This document shows, piece by piece, positions 35,001 to 43,812 of a stretch of DNA of 64,000 nucleotides. The notes below the pieces were generated by a model that saw nothing but the letters and a program-made list of their open reading frames with translations, was not told the DNA's origin and searched no databases. A program made the translations under genes and the position numbers. Source of the stretch: Strigamia acuminata (Eukaryota > Arthropoda > Chilopoda > Geophilomorpha > Linotaeniidae); NCBI GenBank assembly GCA_949358305.1, contig OX442324.1:496001-560000 (forward strand), written 5' to 3'. Position 1 is the stretch's first letter. Each line of letters begins with the position of its first letter.

Positions 35001-38000
35001 CGCCTCTAGCTCGGACAATAGACCAGCAGACGACAATAGGCCGCCGAGCGGCGAAGAAGGACAATCCCCTAGTGCGAGTGCATCCGCGTGTGCGACTGCC
35101 TCCGCCTCCGCGTCCGCGTCCGCGTCCGTGTCTGTGTCGATCGTTTTGCCGGAAATAGTGTCGGAACAACATTTGCAGTTGGCGGTCGACGTGCTCATCT
35201 CGAAGACTTGCTCGGAAGAGGGCCTGGAGGATGCGACGGCGCTGCTGTTGCAGTTGTCGAGAGGAAGCTCGCAAACCAGGGAAGCCGTTTTGCGCCTGCT
35301 CCTGAACGGCGCCCGCGAACTGGGCATTGTAGTTTGCGGTCACATCTACACGTTGATGCTCGAGCTGAGGAACTTGAACGCCAAGCTGAAGATCGAGAAG
35401 GCGGACAAGCTGGAGGTGGAGCTTGACGACGGAGAAGGGTCCGGCGGTGAGGTGTCGCGCGTGCACAAGGGAGTGCTCTACGATCGCTTCACGAAAGACA
35501 CGGTGGTGATTACGGCTCCCAGCAAGATCAAGGGAGGGAGGGAGTTACAATTGCCATCCATGGCTGTCTTGACCAGCAAAACATCGAGCCAGGCGTTTTT
35601 CTTGCGCATTTTGAAAGTGATCATCCAGTTGCGCGAAGCGGCCAGGATGGTTGCCAAGAAAGCGAAGCGGAGAAGTAATTTTGATTTTAATTTCTTGCAT
35701 TTCTTGCATTTTCTATTTTTGATTTTCAATTTGCAGTGTCCATCGAAGCTGAAGTTCAGTCGGTGGTGGAGATCGCAATGCTGGACGAAAACCAGGCGAA
35801 CAATGCTGTGGTCAACAACGATTCGTCTGCAGCAGCAGCAGCATCCGCCGCCGCCGCAGGGCCAGTGCCTGTAGTTGCTGCACCCTCGGCGGAAGTGCCC
35901 ATGGACGTGGAGTTTGCCGCTGCGAATCAATTGGCGGCGACACCGACTTCGACATCGGCGCCGGCTGGCGAGTCGCCGGCGGCGGACGAGTCGAACGCGG
36001 GCTCGCAAGAAGACGAGCTGCAAGGCGAACGCCAGGCCGAGCAGCTGGCCGAGCCGGAAGATTCGGCAGTGAGGATGCCGCGGTTGAGCACGCAGCTGAC
36101 GCTGTGCGAGCTGTGGGAAACTTTGAGTTGCTGCCTCGTCGAGTTGGCCGACACACCGGACCATCACGCCGTGTTGGTGCTGCAACCCGCAGTCGAGGCA
36201 TTTTTCCTCGTGCACGCGTCGGCCGTCGACAAGGAAAACGAAAGGAAGCGCGAGTCGCGAATGGAGACCCGCGAGAGTCAACTGTCGCACATCCACCAAG
36301 ACATCGCGCCCTTGTCGCCACTTCCCATCGACGTCCAGACCGCAGTGTCCAGGCCGGTGGTCACCGCCTTGGGCCCGCACGAGATGATGATGATGATGGA
36401 GCAGTCGCACGCCAACATCAACTTGCCAGCCGACACGCAAAAGTTCCTCAAGTTTGCAGGTGAGCAGTATTCGCATCAATATTGTTATAGATAGATAAAT
36501 AAATGTGTTGTTACTTTGTTGCCGCTTGTAGAGACGCACCGCACCGTGCTCAACCAAATTTTGCGCCAGTCGACCACGCCTCTGGCCGACGGTCCGTTCG
36601 CCGTGCTCGTGGATCACACGCGGGTGCTAGATTTCGACATCAAGAGGCGCTATTTCCGCCAAGAACTGGAGCGAATGGACGAAGGCATTCGCCGCGAAGA
36701 CCTCGCAGTGCACGTTCGTAGGGAGCACGTGTTCGAGGACTCGTTTCGCGAGCTGCACCGTAGGACTTCGGAAGATTGGAAGAACCGTTTCTACATCGTT
36801 TTCGAAGGAGAGGAGGGACAGGATGCTGGCGGCCTGCTCAGGGAGTGGTACACCATCATCTCGAGGGAGATCTTTAACCCAATGTATGCCTTGTTCACGA
36901 CATCTCCCGGCGATCGTGTCACCTACATGATCAATTCGTCGTCGCACTGCAATTCCAACCATCTGAGTTACTTTAAATTTGTCGGAAGAGTGATCGCCAA
37001 AGCGGTTTATGATAACAAATTACTCGAGTGCTATTTTACTAGGTCATTTTATAAACACATTTTGGGCAAATCGGTCAAGTAATTTAATCTTCCCCACTTG
37101 TTGAAACATGCAGACGCTTGATAATTTTTTTTCTTTCTTTCTTCCCTTCTTTCTTTCTTCCTTTCTTTCTTTCTTCCTTCTTTTCTTTCTTCCTTCTTTT
37201 CTTTCTTCCTTCCTTCCTTCCTTCCTTCCTTCCTTCCTTCTGTCTTTCTGTGTTTCTTTGTTTTATTTTCTTTCCTTCCTTCCTTCTGTCTTTCTGTGTT
37301 TCTTTGTTTTATTTTCCTTCCTTCCTTCCTTCCTTCTCTCTTTCTGTGTTTCTTTGTTTTATTTTCCTTCCTTTCTTCCTTCCTTCCTTCCTTCGTTCCA
37401 GATATCAGGACATGGAAAGTGAAGATTATGCATTTTACCAGGGATTGGTGTTTTTGTTGGAACACGATATTAAGACGTTGGATTACGAAGTTACTTTTAG
37501 TACAGAGGTAGCTTATTGTTTTGTTTGTATTTTTTTTGTTTTTTATTTCTTTGTTGATGTTAAGGTGCAAGAATTTGGAGTGACTGAAGTGAGGGATTTG
37601 AAAACAAACGGCAGAAACATTTTGGTCACGGAAGAAAACAAACACGAGTACGTGCGATTTGTGTGCCAGATGAAGATGACCGGCGCCATCAGGAAACAGT
37701 TGAACGCTTTCTTGGAAGGATTCTATGATATTATACCAAAGCGGCTTATCTCCATTTTCAACGAACAGGAGCTGGAGTTGCTCATTTCCGGGCTACCTGT
37801 TATCGATATTGATGATTTGAAATCGAATTCTGAATATCACAAATATCAACCAAATTCTCTACAAGTATATTTGACACTTGATTTGATTTGATTTGATTTG
37901 ATTTGATTTGATTTGATTTGATTCTTGTTGCAGATTCAGTGGTTTTGGAGAGCTCTTCGATCTTTTGATCAAGCAGATCGAGCAAAATTTCTCCAGTTTG

Positions 38001-38313
38001 TTACGGGAACGTCCAAAGTGCCATTGCAAGGGTTTGCAGCCTTGGAAGGTATGAATGGCACGCAAAAATTCCAGATTCATAGGGATGACAGGTCGACCGA
38101 TCGCTTACCATCAGCTCATACTTGGTATATATTGTCACTTTGTTCGTTCAATTCAATTCTTTATGTCATAACTAATAATAATACATGCGTTTATTCTTTC
38201 TGCTTGATAGTTTCAATCAATTGGATTTACCGGCTTACGAAACTTACGACAAACTACGCTCAATGTTACTCAAGGCAATTCACGAGTGCTCCGAAGGCTT
38301 TGGATTTGCTTAA
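13102..38313 (+). CDS. HUWE1: HUWE1 orthologue: giant HECT-type E3 ubiquitin ligase, 46 exons
   Basis: Nearly every exon reads as a clear match to animal HUWE1 (UREB1/ARF-BP1/MULE ligase). Summed from tentative exon 1 to the TAA at 38311-38313, the exons total 13,731 nt, exactly divisible by three, giving about 4,576 residues (human: 4,374). Order: armadillo-like N-terminal half (DUF908, DUF913), UBA at about 1378-1415, UIM at about 1429-1443, WWE from about 1656, acidic stretch at about 2440-2475, three UBM-like repeats at about 3100-3200, HECT at the C-terminus. The catalytic Cys in HTCFNQL is residue 4543, 33 from the end as in human. HECT ligases pass ubiquitin from E2 through this Cys to substrate; HUWE1 acts in nucleus and cytosol on many targets. 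I see no disabling change. Introns are mostly 50-100 bp; intron 25 is 5.3 kb. Start codon is the weakest point. Confidence 0.95.
13878..17206 (+). CDS. HUWE1: HUWE1 exons 2-17: N-terminal armadillo-like region (DUF908/DUF913)
   Basis: Exons: 13878-13976, 14084-14203, 14286-14446, 14516-14594, 14674-14736, 14847-14921, 14988-15107, 15174-15273, 15341-15441, 15502-15733, 15807-15892, 15971-16316, 16410-16511, 16575-16655, 16735-16841, 16937-17206. Conserved blocks include [14 protein letters not shown]-type [78 protein letters not shown] and [20 protein letters not shown]. This half forms the substrate-binding solenoid in known HUWE1 structures. Exons 7 and 8 are separated by a 66-bp in-frame GT-AG segment (14922-14987) that has no stop and could be retained. 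Confidence 0.93.
16842..16936 (+). repeat. gtgcc pentamer microsatellite in HUWE1 intron 16
   Basis: After the donor gtaagtgcc, the unit GTGCC repeats about ten times to 16895. The downstream exon also begins GTGCC. Confidence 0.85.
17273..19638 (+). CDS. HUWE1: HUWE1 exons 18-23: solenoid continuation
   Basis: Exons: 17273-17554, 17628-17804, 17900-18658, 18725-19011, 19080-19311, 19396-19638. Exon 18 carries the acidic [10 protein letters not shown] loop seen in vertebrates. Exon 20 carries a GT dipeptide repeat encoded by an acgggg/acggga hexamer run (18480-18530), in a loop where orthologues are also variable. Conserved blocks include [78 protein letters not shown] and [20 protein letters not shown]. 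Confidence 0.93.
17804..17899 (+). repeat. AAT and TTTA microsatellites filling HUWE1 intron 19
   Basis: The intron is almost entirely (AAT)n followed by (TTTA)n, leaving little room for other splicing signals. Confidence 0.85.
19729..20497 (+). CDS. HUWE1: HUWE1 exons 24-25: UBA domain and ubiquitin-interacting motif
   Basis: Exon 24 (19729-19848) encodes [15 protein letters not shown]...QATDYLL, a UBA fold that binds ubiquitin. Exon 25 (20393-20497) encodes [15 protein letters not shown], a UIM with its conserved Ala and Ser. The exon 25 acceptor is a tandem site (ttcagcag), so the first Gln may be optional. Confidence 0.9.
19849..19950 (+). repeat. AAAAG/GAAA microsatellite in HUWE1 intron 24
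   Basis: Starts directly at the donor and runs for about 100 bp of A/G-only sequence. Confidence 0.85.
20773..20841. mobile_element. 69-bp MITE-like palindrome (GGTGCATTC ends)
   Basis: GGTGCATTCCAAAAC at the left end faces GTTTTAGAATGCACC at the right end, matching at 14 of 15 positions. Confidence 0.55.
21098..21217. mobile_element. 120-bp MITE-like element (GGTGCATTC ends)
   Basis: GGTGCATTC at the left faces GAATGCGCC at the right. Inner parts (ttaaaccagtaaacc and ggtttacttgactta) are also partly complementary. Preceded by TA. Confidence 0.45.
22120..22820. repeat. GTCGAC/TAGTCG-rich foldback region in intron 25
   Basis: A perfect 18-bp inverted repeat, TTACTTAGTCGACGCCGT, has arms at 22209-22226 and 22256-22273. 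Many further GTCGAC, TCGACTAAAC and GTTTAGTCG words follow up to 22800. ggtcatttagtcgg on the left and its rough complement near 22765-22780 suggest one degenerate foldback element. A (CCGGGA)4 run opens it. Confidence 0.5.
24081..24112. repeat. TA dinucleotide microsatellite
   Basis: An uninterrupted TA run of about 30 bp in HUWE1 intron 25. Confidence 0.9.
25141..25583. mobile_element. 443-bp MITE with 27-bp terminal inverted repeats
   Basis: The left end TAGGTGCGTTCAATC... (25141-25167) and the right end (25557-25583) are inverse repeats at 26 of 27 positions. If the outermost TA is the target site, the repeat proper begins GGTGCGTTC, the same ends as the two smaller elements in this intron. 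No coding capacity, so non-autonomous. Confidence 0.75.
25811..28681 (+). CDS. HUWE1: HUWE1 exons 26-31: WWE domain and central solenoid
   Basis: Exons: 25811-26212, 26269-26469, 26714-27542, 27648-27809, 27885-28279, 28359-28681. Exon 28 opens with the WWE domain ([16 protein letters not shown]...[10 protein letters not shown]), a fold that in other proteins binds poly-ADP-ribose. Other blocks: [59 protein letters not shown]. Exon 30 has two in-frame acceptors 6 bases apart (gtag and cagtag). The introns hold long pyrimidine or GAAA microsatellites. Confidence 0.93.
26545..26665 (+). repeat. CTTTT/CCTTT microsatellite in HUWE1 intron 27
   Basis: About 120 bp of pyrimidine-only pentamer repeats upstream of the exon 28 acceptor. 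Confidence 0.9.
27543..27590 (+). repeat. GAAA microsatellite starting at the exon 28 donor
   Basis: Donor gtaag runs straight into about ten GAAA units. Confidence 0.9.
28743..29733 (+). CDS. HUWE1: HUWE1 exons 32-34: conserved block and acidic stretch
   Basis: Exons: 28743-29074, 29167-29424, 29464-29733. Exon 32 carries [20 protein letters not shown] and [20 protein letters not shown]. Exon 34 carries the long Glu/Asp run typical of the middle of HUWE1, then a segment ending EEMFPNSG that matches the vertebrate DNMFSS region. Confidence 0.9.
29780..29931 (+). repeat. TTTC microsatellite in HUWE1 intron 34
   Basis: Long pyrimidine run that becomes pure TTTC units from about 29868. Confidence 0.9.
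30086..30184 (+). CDS. HUWE1: HUWE1 exon 35 (probable 33-codon cassette exon)
   Basis: Acceptor ttttaaag and donor TCAG|gtgaga frame a 99-nt open segment entering and leaving in phase 1, the same phase as its neighbours, so including or skipping it keeps the frame. It encodes a [20 protein letters not shown]-like stretch that I cannot match to vertebrate HUWE1. Confidence 0.45.
31062..31118 (+). repeat. GTTT and GT microsatellite in HUWE1 intron 35
   Basis: About nine GTTT units followed by about eight GT units. Confidence 0.9.
31244..33377 (+). CDS. HUWE1: HUWE1 exons 36-38: UBM repeats and low-complexity linker
   Basis: Exons: 31244-31584, 31664-31787, 31864-33377. Exon 36 carries [10 protein letters not shown] and [14 protein letters not shown]. 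Exon 38 has a charged start ([14 protein letters not shown]), a pure Gly-Asn repeat coded by GGCAAC hexamers (31978-32033), Ser/Ala and Pro/Val repeats (32440-32530), then three UBM-like motifs: [16 protein letters not shown] (about 33078), [16 protein letters not shown] (about 33217) and [16 protein letters not shown] (about 33332). UBMs bind ubiquitin. Confidence 0.93.
33441..36459 (+). CDS. HUWE1: HUWE1 exons 39-41: C-terminal linker and solenoid end
   Basis: Exons: 33441-34213, 34296-35674, 35737-36459. Blocks: [96 protein letters not shown]. The intron between exons 39 and 40 is of the GC-AG class (TGCAG|gcaagt at 34214, acceptor tgtag at 34295); only this junction keeps the frame. Exon 40 contains poly-Ala (34469-34540) and Ser-Ala (35085-35130) repeats. 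Confidence 0.92.
36532..38313 (+). CDS. HUWE1: HUWE1 exons 42-46: HECT catalytic domain
   Basis: Exons: 36532-37078, 37402-37507, 37565-37864, 37934-38124, 38211-38313. The start, [15 protein letters not shown], is followed by [77 protein letters not shown] and [17 protein letters not shown], all highly conserved HECT blocks. The thioester-forming Cys of HTCFNQL is built from TG at the end of exon 45 and T at the start of exon 46. The protein ends EGFGLA, like human. Intron 42 is a 323-bp TTCC/TTTC microsatellite. Confidence 0.96.
37120..37400 (+). repeat. TTCC/TTTC microsatellite in HUWE1 intron 42
   Basis: About 280 bp of pyrimidine tetramers with three near-identical 60-bp higher-order units (ttctgtctttctgtgtttctttg...). 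Confidence 0.9.
37871..37922 (+). repeat. GATTT microsatellite in HUWE1 intron 44
   Basis: About ten GATTT units between the exon 44 donor and exon 45 acceptor. Confidence 0.9.
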
Positions 38314-38352
38314 TGAGGGTGCAGAGTATTTCCGTACATTTTTTCCCCCATT

Positions 38353-38358
38353 AATAAA
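38353..38358 (+). terminator. Probable HUWE1 polyadenylation signal
   Basis: AATAAA 40 bases after the stop codon. A second AATAAA at 38762-38767 could serve a longer 3' end. Confidence 0.5.
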
Positions 38359-38367
38359 CGGACCATG

Positions 38368-38836
38368 CTGAATAACAGTAGTGCTTTGAATGTGCCTCCT
38401 CCTCTGCTGACCTTAGTTGAAAGGAAAGTGGTTTGTAATTTTCTTTTCAGTTGTTGTCAGCGAAGGCTGATGTGAACATTGTAGAGACTTGTATCTCGGC
38501 AATACGTGGTGTATGAATCTGAATTGCAAATGTTAGAAATACTGTCATGTAATGCTATTTTGCTAAAAGCATGGGAGAAAATTTGCTAAAAGATTTTCAG
38601 TATTAATAGGGAAAAGTTTGTTATTAATTACATTATTTAATGGTTTTTGTTTTGTGTAAATTTTTTTTTCTTTCGTGAAAAGGAAATTTAACTATTAGTT
38701 GGAAGTGGATTTAATAATTAGTAACTTATCTTTACATTTCCATTTTTTTTTTAAGTTTGAAAATAAAACTTAGTTTGGAGAATTATCCTTTTCTTCCTTT
38801 CTGTAAAATGTTCTTCCTTAAGTTTGTAGTTTCAAA

Positions 38837-38871
<35 letters not shown>

Positions 38872-39676
38872 ATATATAAATCCACAATGTACAATTCAGT
38901 GTTGCTATAAATGATATAATGATATAAATGCTATAAATGAGGTTTTGTGTTTATTTTCATTAACGAAACTTTGTTTCTCAAAGTGTTTTGTCGTTTAACT
39001 GATGGCAGTTAATAACACCTGGATATTCACAAAGGACGGAAATATTAATTTGACCAATTTAACCATCAACACCTTTTTGGGTGCAACTCTCTTCTTGAAT
39101 AGGAAATTCTTTCCTTTTATTCGTTTCCTCTATTTTACTGAAAAGTTTGTCTGGAAATTAATTTGGAATGTTTTCTACATTATTTAATTTATTTATGCAA
39201 CATTGAAATTTCTGCTCCTTAGAAATCTCAGCATGAATTTGGCTTCTTTCAATTTTATCAAAGGTGCTTTCGATTAGTGCAATTTCAACTATGCTTGCAC
39301 AAAAACAGTGATTCCAAGAGCAAAAATCAATCACATTGGAGCAGCAAAGAAACTGTTCATATGCTCCAATGCTCTAAATAATAGTGTGAGACTCAAACAA
39401 TGAAGATTTGGGCATATGCAACACACTGTGGCATTTGAATAATTTATAAATACTTAATCATCTTATTTGGATTGAATGGGAATGTACAGATTATGTGAAC
39501 AATCTTTTGAGTCAATGTAATTATTGTGCACCCACATATACTCTAAACCGATACCACGATGTCCTAACTCTAATTGATTGAGCCGTATCACTGGTGTAGT
39601 GGCACAAAAAAGTAGCCCATAACAGCCGAATTGTTATCTAACTAAGCAAAACAACCAATAAAAAACTAAACCTTGT
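38368..39676. other. AT-rich intergenic DNA downstream of HUWE1
   Basis: No gene recognised. It contains an AAAT microsatellite (38836-38872). Short open frames are AT-rich and do not resemble proteins. Confidence 0.6.
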
Positions 39677-40010
39677 TTATTATTATTATTAATTTATTTA
39701 GCACTCCAATAGAGTAAAGGGTTACAAAGAAATAGAAGGTTACACAATACTTTGGGTAGTCGATATATGGTAATAAATGCGGCGGTGGAGGTGCCGGCAG
39801 TGGAACCGGCACTTGGATGCAGAGCAGTCAAAAATGGTATCTCGAACTTCAGACAGGAGGTCATTCCACATCGATGTACACTGGTACGGGAACGATTTAT
39901 ACATGAAACTCCTACGGACTGTGGGTTCAAATTTATGGCGGGGTGACTGGGGATCCGGACCGTCCGAAAGAGACGAGAGGTCGTGGAGGCGCAATAGGTT
40001 ATGGTCAAAG
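39677..40010 (-). mobile_element. 3' end of a CR1/jockey-like LINE
   Basis: On the - strand a frame of about 85 codons (39740-39994) reads RSFMYKSFPYQCTSMWNDLL...VRDT followed by a short His-rich tail. This is the pattern seen at the C-terminus of many LINE reverse transcriptases (SFxxRxxxLWNxLPxxVR). It is followed by a TAA-repeat tail (39677-39690), typical of such LINE 3' ends. The rest of the element is absent: a 5'-truncated dead copy. Confidence 0.65.
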
Positions 40011-40961
40011 TCAGGATATTGTGATGGTTGTAGTAAGATGTAACTCGGGTCCTAGGAGGTGTTATGTTTTCAATAAACTCAAATGGGTTAAAACATCAAA
40101 GGTTGTAATGTTTATTTTGGCTTGGTTGTTTCGTTATCGACATACGTTTTCAGTATCAATTTTGTGAGTTTTCTGTACAGCTTTGATATATGGAGTTCGT
40201 TTTTACGTAATGTCGTCTGCTCTAAGACTGTTCCACTGGAAAAAAAAGCAAATTTCCAAACATTTCCAAGTTGAAAATTTGTATGGAAAAGTTGAATTTA
40301 CTATGATGAGGAAATTTGTTGGATATATGTTGGAAATATTTATATATTTCCAAACTTCTGAAAATGTGTAGTAAATCCTAGAGTTGAAAACTTAGATTTT
40401 CAACAAGTTGTAAATCTTTTGTTTGAAATATTATGTTTCTAATCAGTTTTCCTTCAGATGGAAATGTTTGTATATTTACAATAAATTTACATAAAAATGT
40501 ATTTTTATAAGAAGATTTGATTTTTCAACACATATTCAACAGATAAATTAAGTGATGTTTTTAAAAAAAAAATTCTTGTAAAATAACAAATAAAAAACAC
40601 TTAATCTACTTATTTGACATAAATTACATAAAAATTAAAATTACATATTACAAATTACAAAAACAATTACATATTACAAATTACAAAAACAATTACATAT
40701 TACAAATTACAAAAACAATTACCATTACAAATTACAAAAGCAATTACCATTACAAATTACATAAAAAAAATTTCAATCATTTGGGATTTTAGTTACGTAG
40801 TTATGATATGTTCCTGTGTTCTAGGGAGAGGAAATCAAAGGAAACACACACATTGACTGCCCGAGTAGTACAAGAAAAAAAAAAGTCTGTTTATTCTTAT
40901 GAGGATAACTTATAACAACGTAAATAATTTTTATTGTTAATGACATCAATCCTGGTGGTAA
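40011..40961. other. AT-rich DNA with TTTCCA words and a tandem repeat
   Basis: No gene. CACTGGAAAAAAAAG at 40231-40245 followed by many TTTCCA words resembles the start of the repeat at 48643. At 40640-40760 a 25-33 bp unit (ttacatattacaaattacaaaaacaa) repeats four to five times. Confidence 0.5.
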
Positions 40962-40970
40962 CATTTGCAT

Positions 40971-41147
40971 GGCACGTAGTAAAAGGATGAACGGCCGAAC
41001 GGCCGAACGGGCCGAACGGCCCGGTACAGCGAAAACACGGTACCGCGCGACTATGGTGCGCCGATACCGGGTCGTTCGGCCCACATTCACGCCGTGTTCG
41101 GCCACCCGTCTGCCGCTTGCGAACCTCGGCCGATCACCGGACAAATT

Positions 41148-41187
<40 letters not shown>

Positions 41188-41482
41188 CAATACTGGGTCG
41201 TTCGGCCCACACATATGCCACTCGGCCCTTCACCGAACGCGCCAAAAAATTCTGAGAGAAACTTTTTTTTTTTGGCGTTCGGCTTTCGGCCGAACGCGAC
41301 AGACGGGTGGCCGAACGTGACGTAAGCGTGGGGCGAACACGGGCCGAACACGGGCCGAACACGGGCCGAACACGGGCCGAACACGGGCCGAACACGGAGC
41401 GAACACGGAGCGAACACGGGTCGAACACGGGTCGAACACGGGGCGAACACGGCATATGTGTGGGCCGAACGACCCAGTATTG

Positions 41483-41521
<39 letters not shown>

Positions 41522-41698
41522 AATTTGTCCGGTGATCGGCCGAGGTTCGCAAGCGGCAGATGGGTGGCCGAACACGGCGTGAATGTGGGCCGAACGACCC
41601 GGTATCGGCGCACCATAGTTGCGCGGTATCGTGTTTTCGCTGTACCGGGCCGTTCGGCCCGTTCGGCCGTTCGGCCGTTCATCCTTTTACTACGTGCC
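40971..41698. mobile_element. 728-bp foldback element with 9-bp target duplication (probable non-autonomous MULE)
   Basis: CATTTGCAT stands directly on both sides (40962-40970, 41699-41707). The element starts GGCACGTAGTAAAAGGATG and ends with the exact inverse. The two arms, about 246 bp each (40971-41217 and 41453-41698), are inverse copies with only a few mismatches, including opposite poly-T (from 41154) and poly-A (to 41515) runs of about 30. The 235-bp loop carries an 11-bp minisatellite. It has no coding capacity. Long inverted repeats plus a 9-bp duplication are the marks of MULE elements, and a MULE transposase gene lies 830 bp away. That it is mobilised by this transposase is inference. 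Confidence 0.85.
41330..41452. repeat. 11-bp GGGCCGAACAC minisatellite in the foldback loop
   Basis: About eleven tandem units that differ mainly at positions 3-4 (GGGCC, GGAGC, GGGTC, GGGGC). Confidence 0.9.
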
Positions 41699-41707
41699 CA
41701 TTTGCAT

Positions 41708-42527
41708 ACCCGTAACTCTAAATAAAACTGTCATTTGAACTCACAAGGGGAAGGCACTAATAAGGGGCCGTCCATAAATTACGTAACGCTGATTTTTTTA
41801 TTTTTAGACCCCCTCCCCCCCCTTGTAACAAGGTCGTAACAAATCCACAAACCCCCCCCCCCAGAATATTACGTAAGAAAACTCACCACCCCCCCCAAAA
41901 AAAAATATTTGGTACATGCTTATAGGGTTACAATAACTGGCGCGAAATGAATAAGCGCGGAATAAAATTTTGCGCTTATTCATCCGCGCTTATTCATTTC
42001 GCGCCAATTCAATTGGGCATGCTTGATTTCCGCGCTTAGGCAACTTTAGAAATTGCCTGAGCGCGGAATGGTGTATTTATTTTGTATTTATTTATTTTGA
42101 TTAAATTTTTGCAGCAACCGAAAAGAGAAAGTTATATATACACAAATTTATCATTTGTTTTATTTTTTGTACTGTTAACAAATGAAAGCAATAAAAAGTA
42201 ATTTTATCTTACCCGAAAAAAAATTTTAGCTGCAATTTCCGTGCCGTCAATTCGCGCTCGTCTGCGGCGTCGAAAATCGACTTTTGCGTCGAGTATTTCT
42301 AACCGTTGCTGCTCCGGTCGCTCGCCGATACTTCACTGTAATACGGAGTACGCGAATCTACTTCGCGATGCCGCAAATCCATCCTCGGTTGCCGCGTCTC
42401 GTATCAGATTATATCCGTCGCCCGCTCTAAACGATTTATTTCTCATTTTTATTTATTTATTTTTATTTCTTGGACATTTCAGTAGTTATAAATGATTTTT
42501 TTATTAGGTTTGTTAAAAAAAGAAAAC
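41708..42527. other. Intergenic DNA with two adjacent perfect hairpins; no gene seen
   Basis: At 41766-41890 there are ggggccgtccataaattacg and a later attacgtaag with C-rich runs, like the end of an unclassified MITE. Two hairpins follow and are listed separately. A short + frame at 42241-42495 resembles nothing I know. Confidence 0.45.
41938..42068. repeat. Two adjacent hairpins sharing a TCCGCGCTTA word
   Basis: First: 24-bp perfect arms TGGCGCGAAATGAATAAG... at 41938-41961 and 41983-42006, loop 21. Second: TTCCGCGCTTAGGCAA at 42028-42043 and its inverse at 42053-42068 with one mismatch. Both carry the (T)TCCGCGCTTA motif. Confidence 0.8.
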
Positions 42528-43812
42528 TTAATGGTAAACATTATTGAAACGGACAATATTAGTTCTGCAAGCAGGACAGCGAGGAACAAATCCAACAATG
42601 TTACCTTCTCCTTCCATTAATCGCTCAGTACAAGGAAGGCAACATTTATAATGCCCACACAGGAGAAATATTGTGCATTTAGGCGTCGTCACACAAATCA
42701 TGCACATCGGATCGGGAATGTCGTCTACAATTTGTGGTTGGAGTTGCGGTTCATCTTTCGCTTCGACGTTCGCTTCGACATCTGCTTCGACATCCGCTTC
42801 GACCTTCTCTTCAGCAACGACAATTCTTGCAACATTTCTTGCAACATTTCTTGGTCGTTGATTCCTTCCTCGCTGTCTGACTAGGCGGGGTTGTAGACGA
42901 TCTCCAAGACGATTTGCAAAATTTGGGGCCGCATGGACCAGATGCAATAGGTATTGGGGGATATCCAGTGTACCATTCTTATAAAGCCGGATGGCTTCCT
43001 TGATGCGTCTGTTATTACTTGCGTATTTGAAAGCTTGTGTACGTCGTGGAATTTGTCCTTCCTGAAGGTTAACATAATCCTTATACGCAATGTGTTCCAG
43101 CTGGCGAAGATATGAGAGGAAGGACCAAACATTGGGGTGGGAAATTTTAATTTTCCGGACTAATCCTGCGTGGTAAGACTCTACTGCATTATTGGTTCGG
43201 TGTGTCTGATTATCGACCGTCATTCTATCCACACCAACCAAATTAATCCACTTCTCACGCACGTACCACTCGAATAAGTAGATCCTACGGTTAACGCAAT
43301 TTGTGAGGTCAGTCTCGACAAAGTATTCGTGAATACAGCTCAATCCTTCCTCTATTTTGTCTGCCGGCAAAAAAGGCAAGGCCATAGCCTGTCTAACGAT
43401 GCACCGAACCTCCGGAATACTCTTGTAATTCACCGGCGTCATTAGAGACTGAACTTTTTGCCACAGCGCTTGACAATAGTGAAACCAGCAGCCCTGGTTT
43501 CTTGCAGAAGGGAAGACGTTTCGTATTGCGGGCAACAAACCAGTCTCAAAGTCTGACATAATATTAAACTCAGCTTCTGCACCACGAAACAAATGCAGAT
43601 TATCTCTCAAATGTCGAAACAATTTCTCGTACGCCACCCGGGTCTTCTTCGACATCAAAGCAAACACAAACGGAAAAACATAATTGCTTTTTTTAACAAA
43701 CAAAGTGAACAGCTGATAAAAAGAACGAGGAACTACTTTAAAAGTTCCATCCATTTGGAAATTTGTAGAAGCTTGTGCTACGTTTAGCATATTGTCACTC
43801 GCAAACAGCATA

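Noticed and set aside
34204-36617. Long open frames on the - strand opposite HUWE1 exons 40-41
   Set aside because: They mirror a GC-rich, repeat-rich coding exon, have Arg/His/Leu-rich content and no domain; the + strand reads as HUWE1 throughout.
37049-37645. Lys/Glu/Arg-rich frame on the - strand
   Set aside because: Translation of the TTCC microsatellite of HUWE1 intron 42.
41330-41452. Regularly spaced repeats that could look like a CRISPR array
   Set aside because: Units are contiguous 11-mers without spacers, inside a eukaryotic transposon.
40821-41682. Several overlapping open frames with poly-Phe or poly-Lys in the foldback element
   Set aside because: They arise from the palindrome, the poly-T/poly-A runs and the 11-bp minisatellite, and appear as mirror images on both strands.
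41766-41890. MITE with ggggccgtccataaattacg end
   Set aside because: I could not find a matching inverted end; only one side is visible, so it is mentioned but not called.
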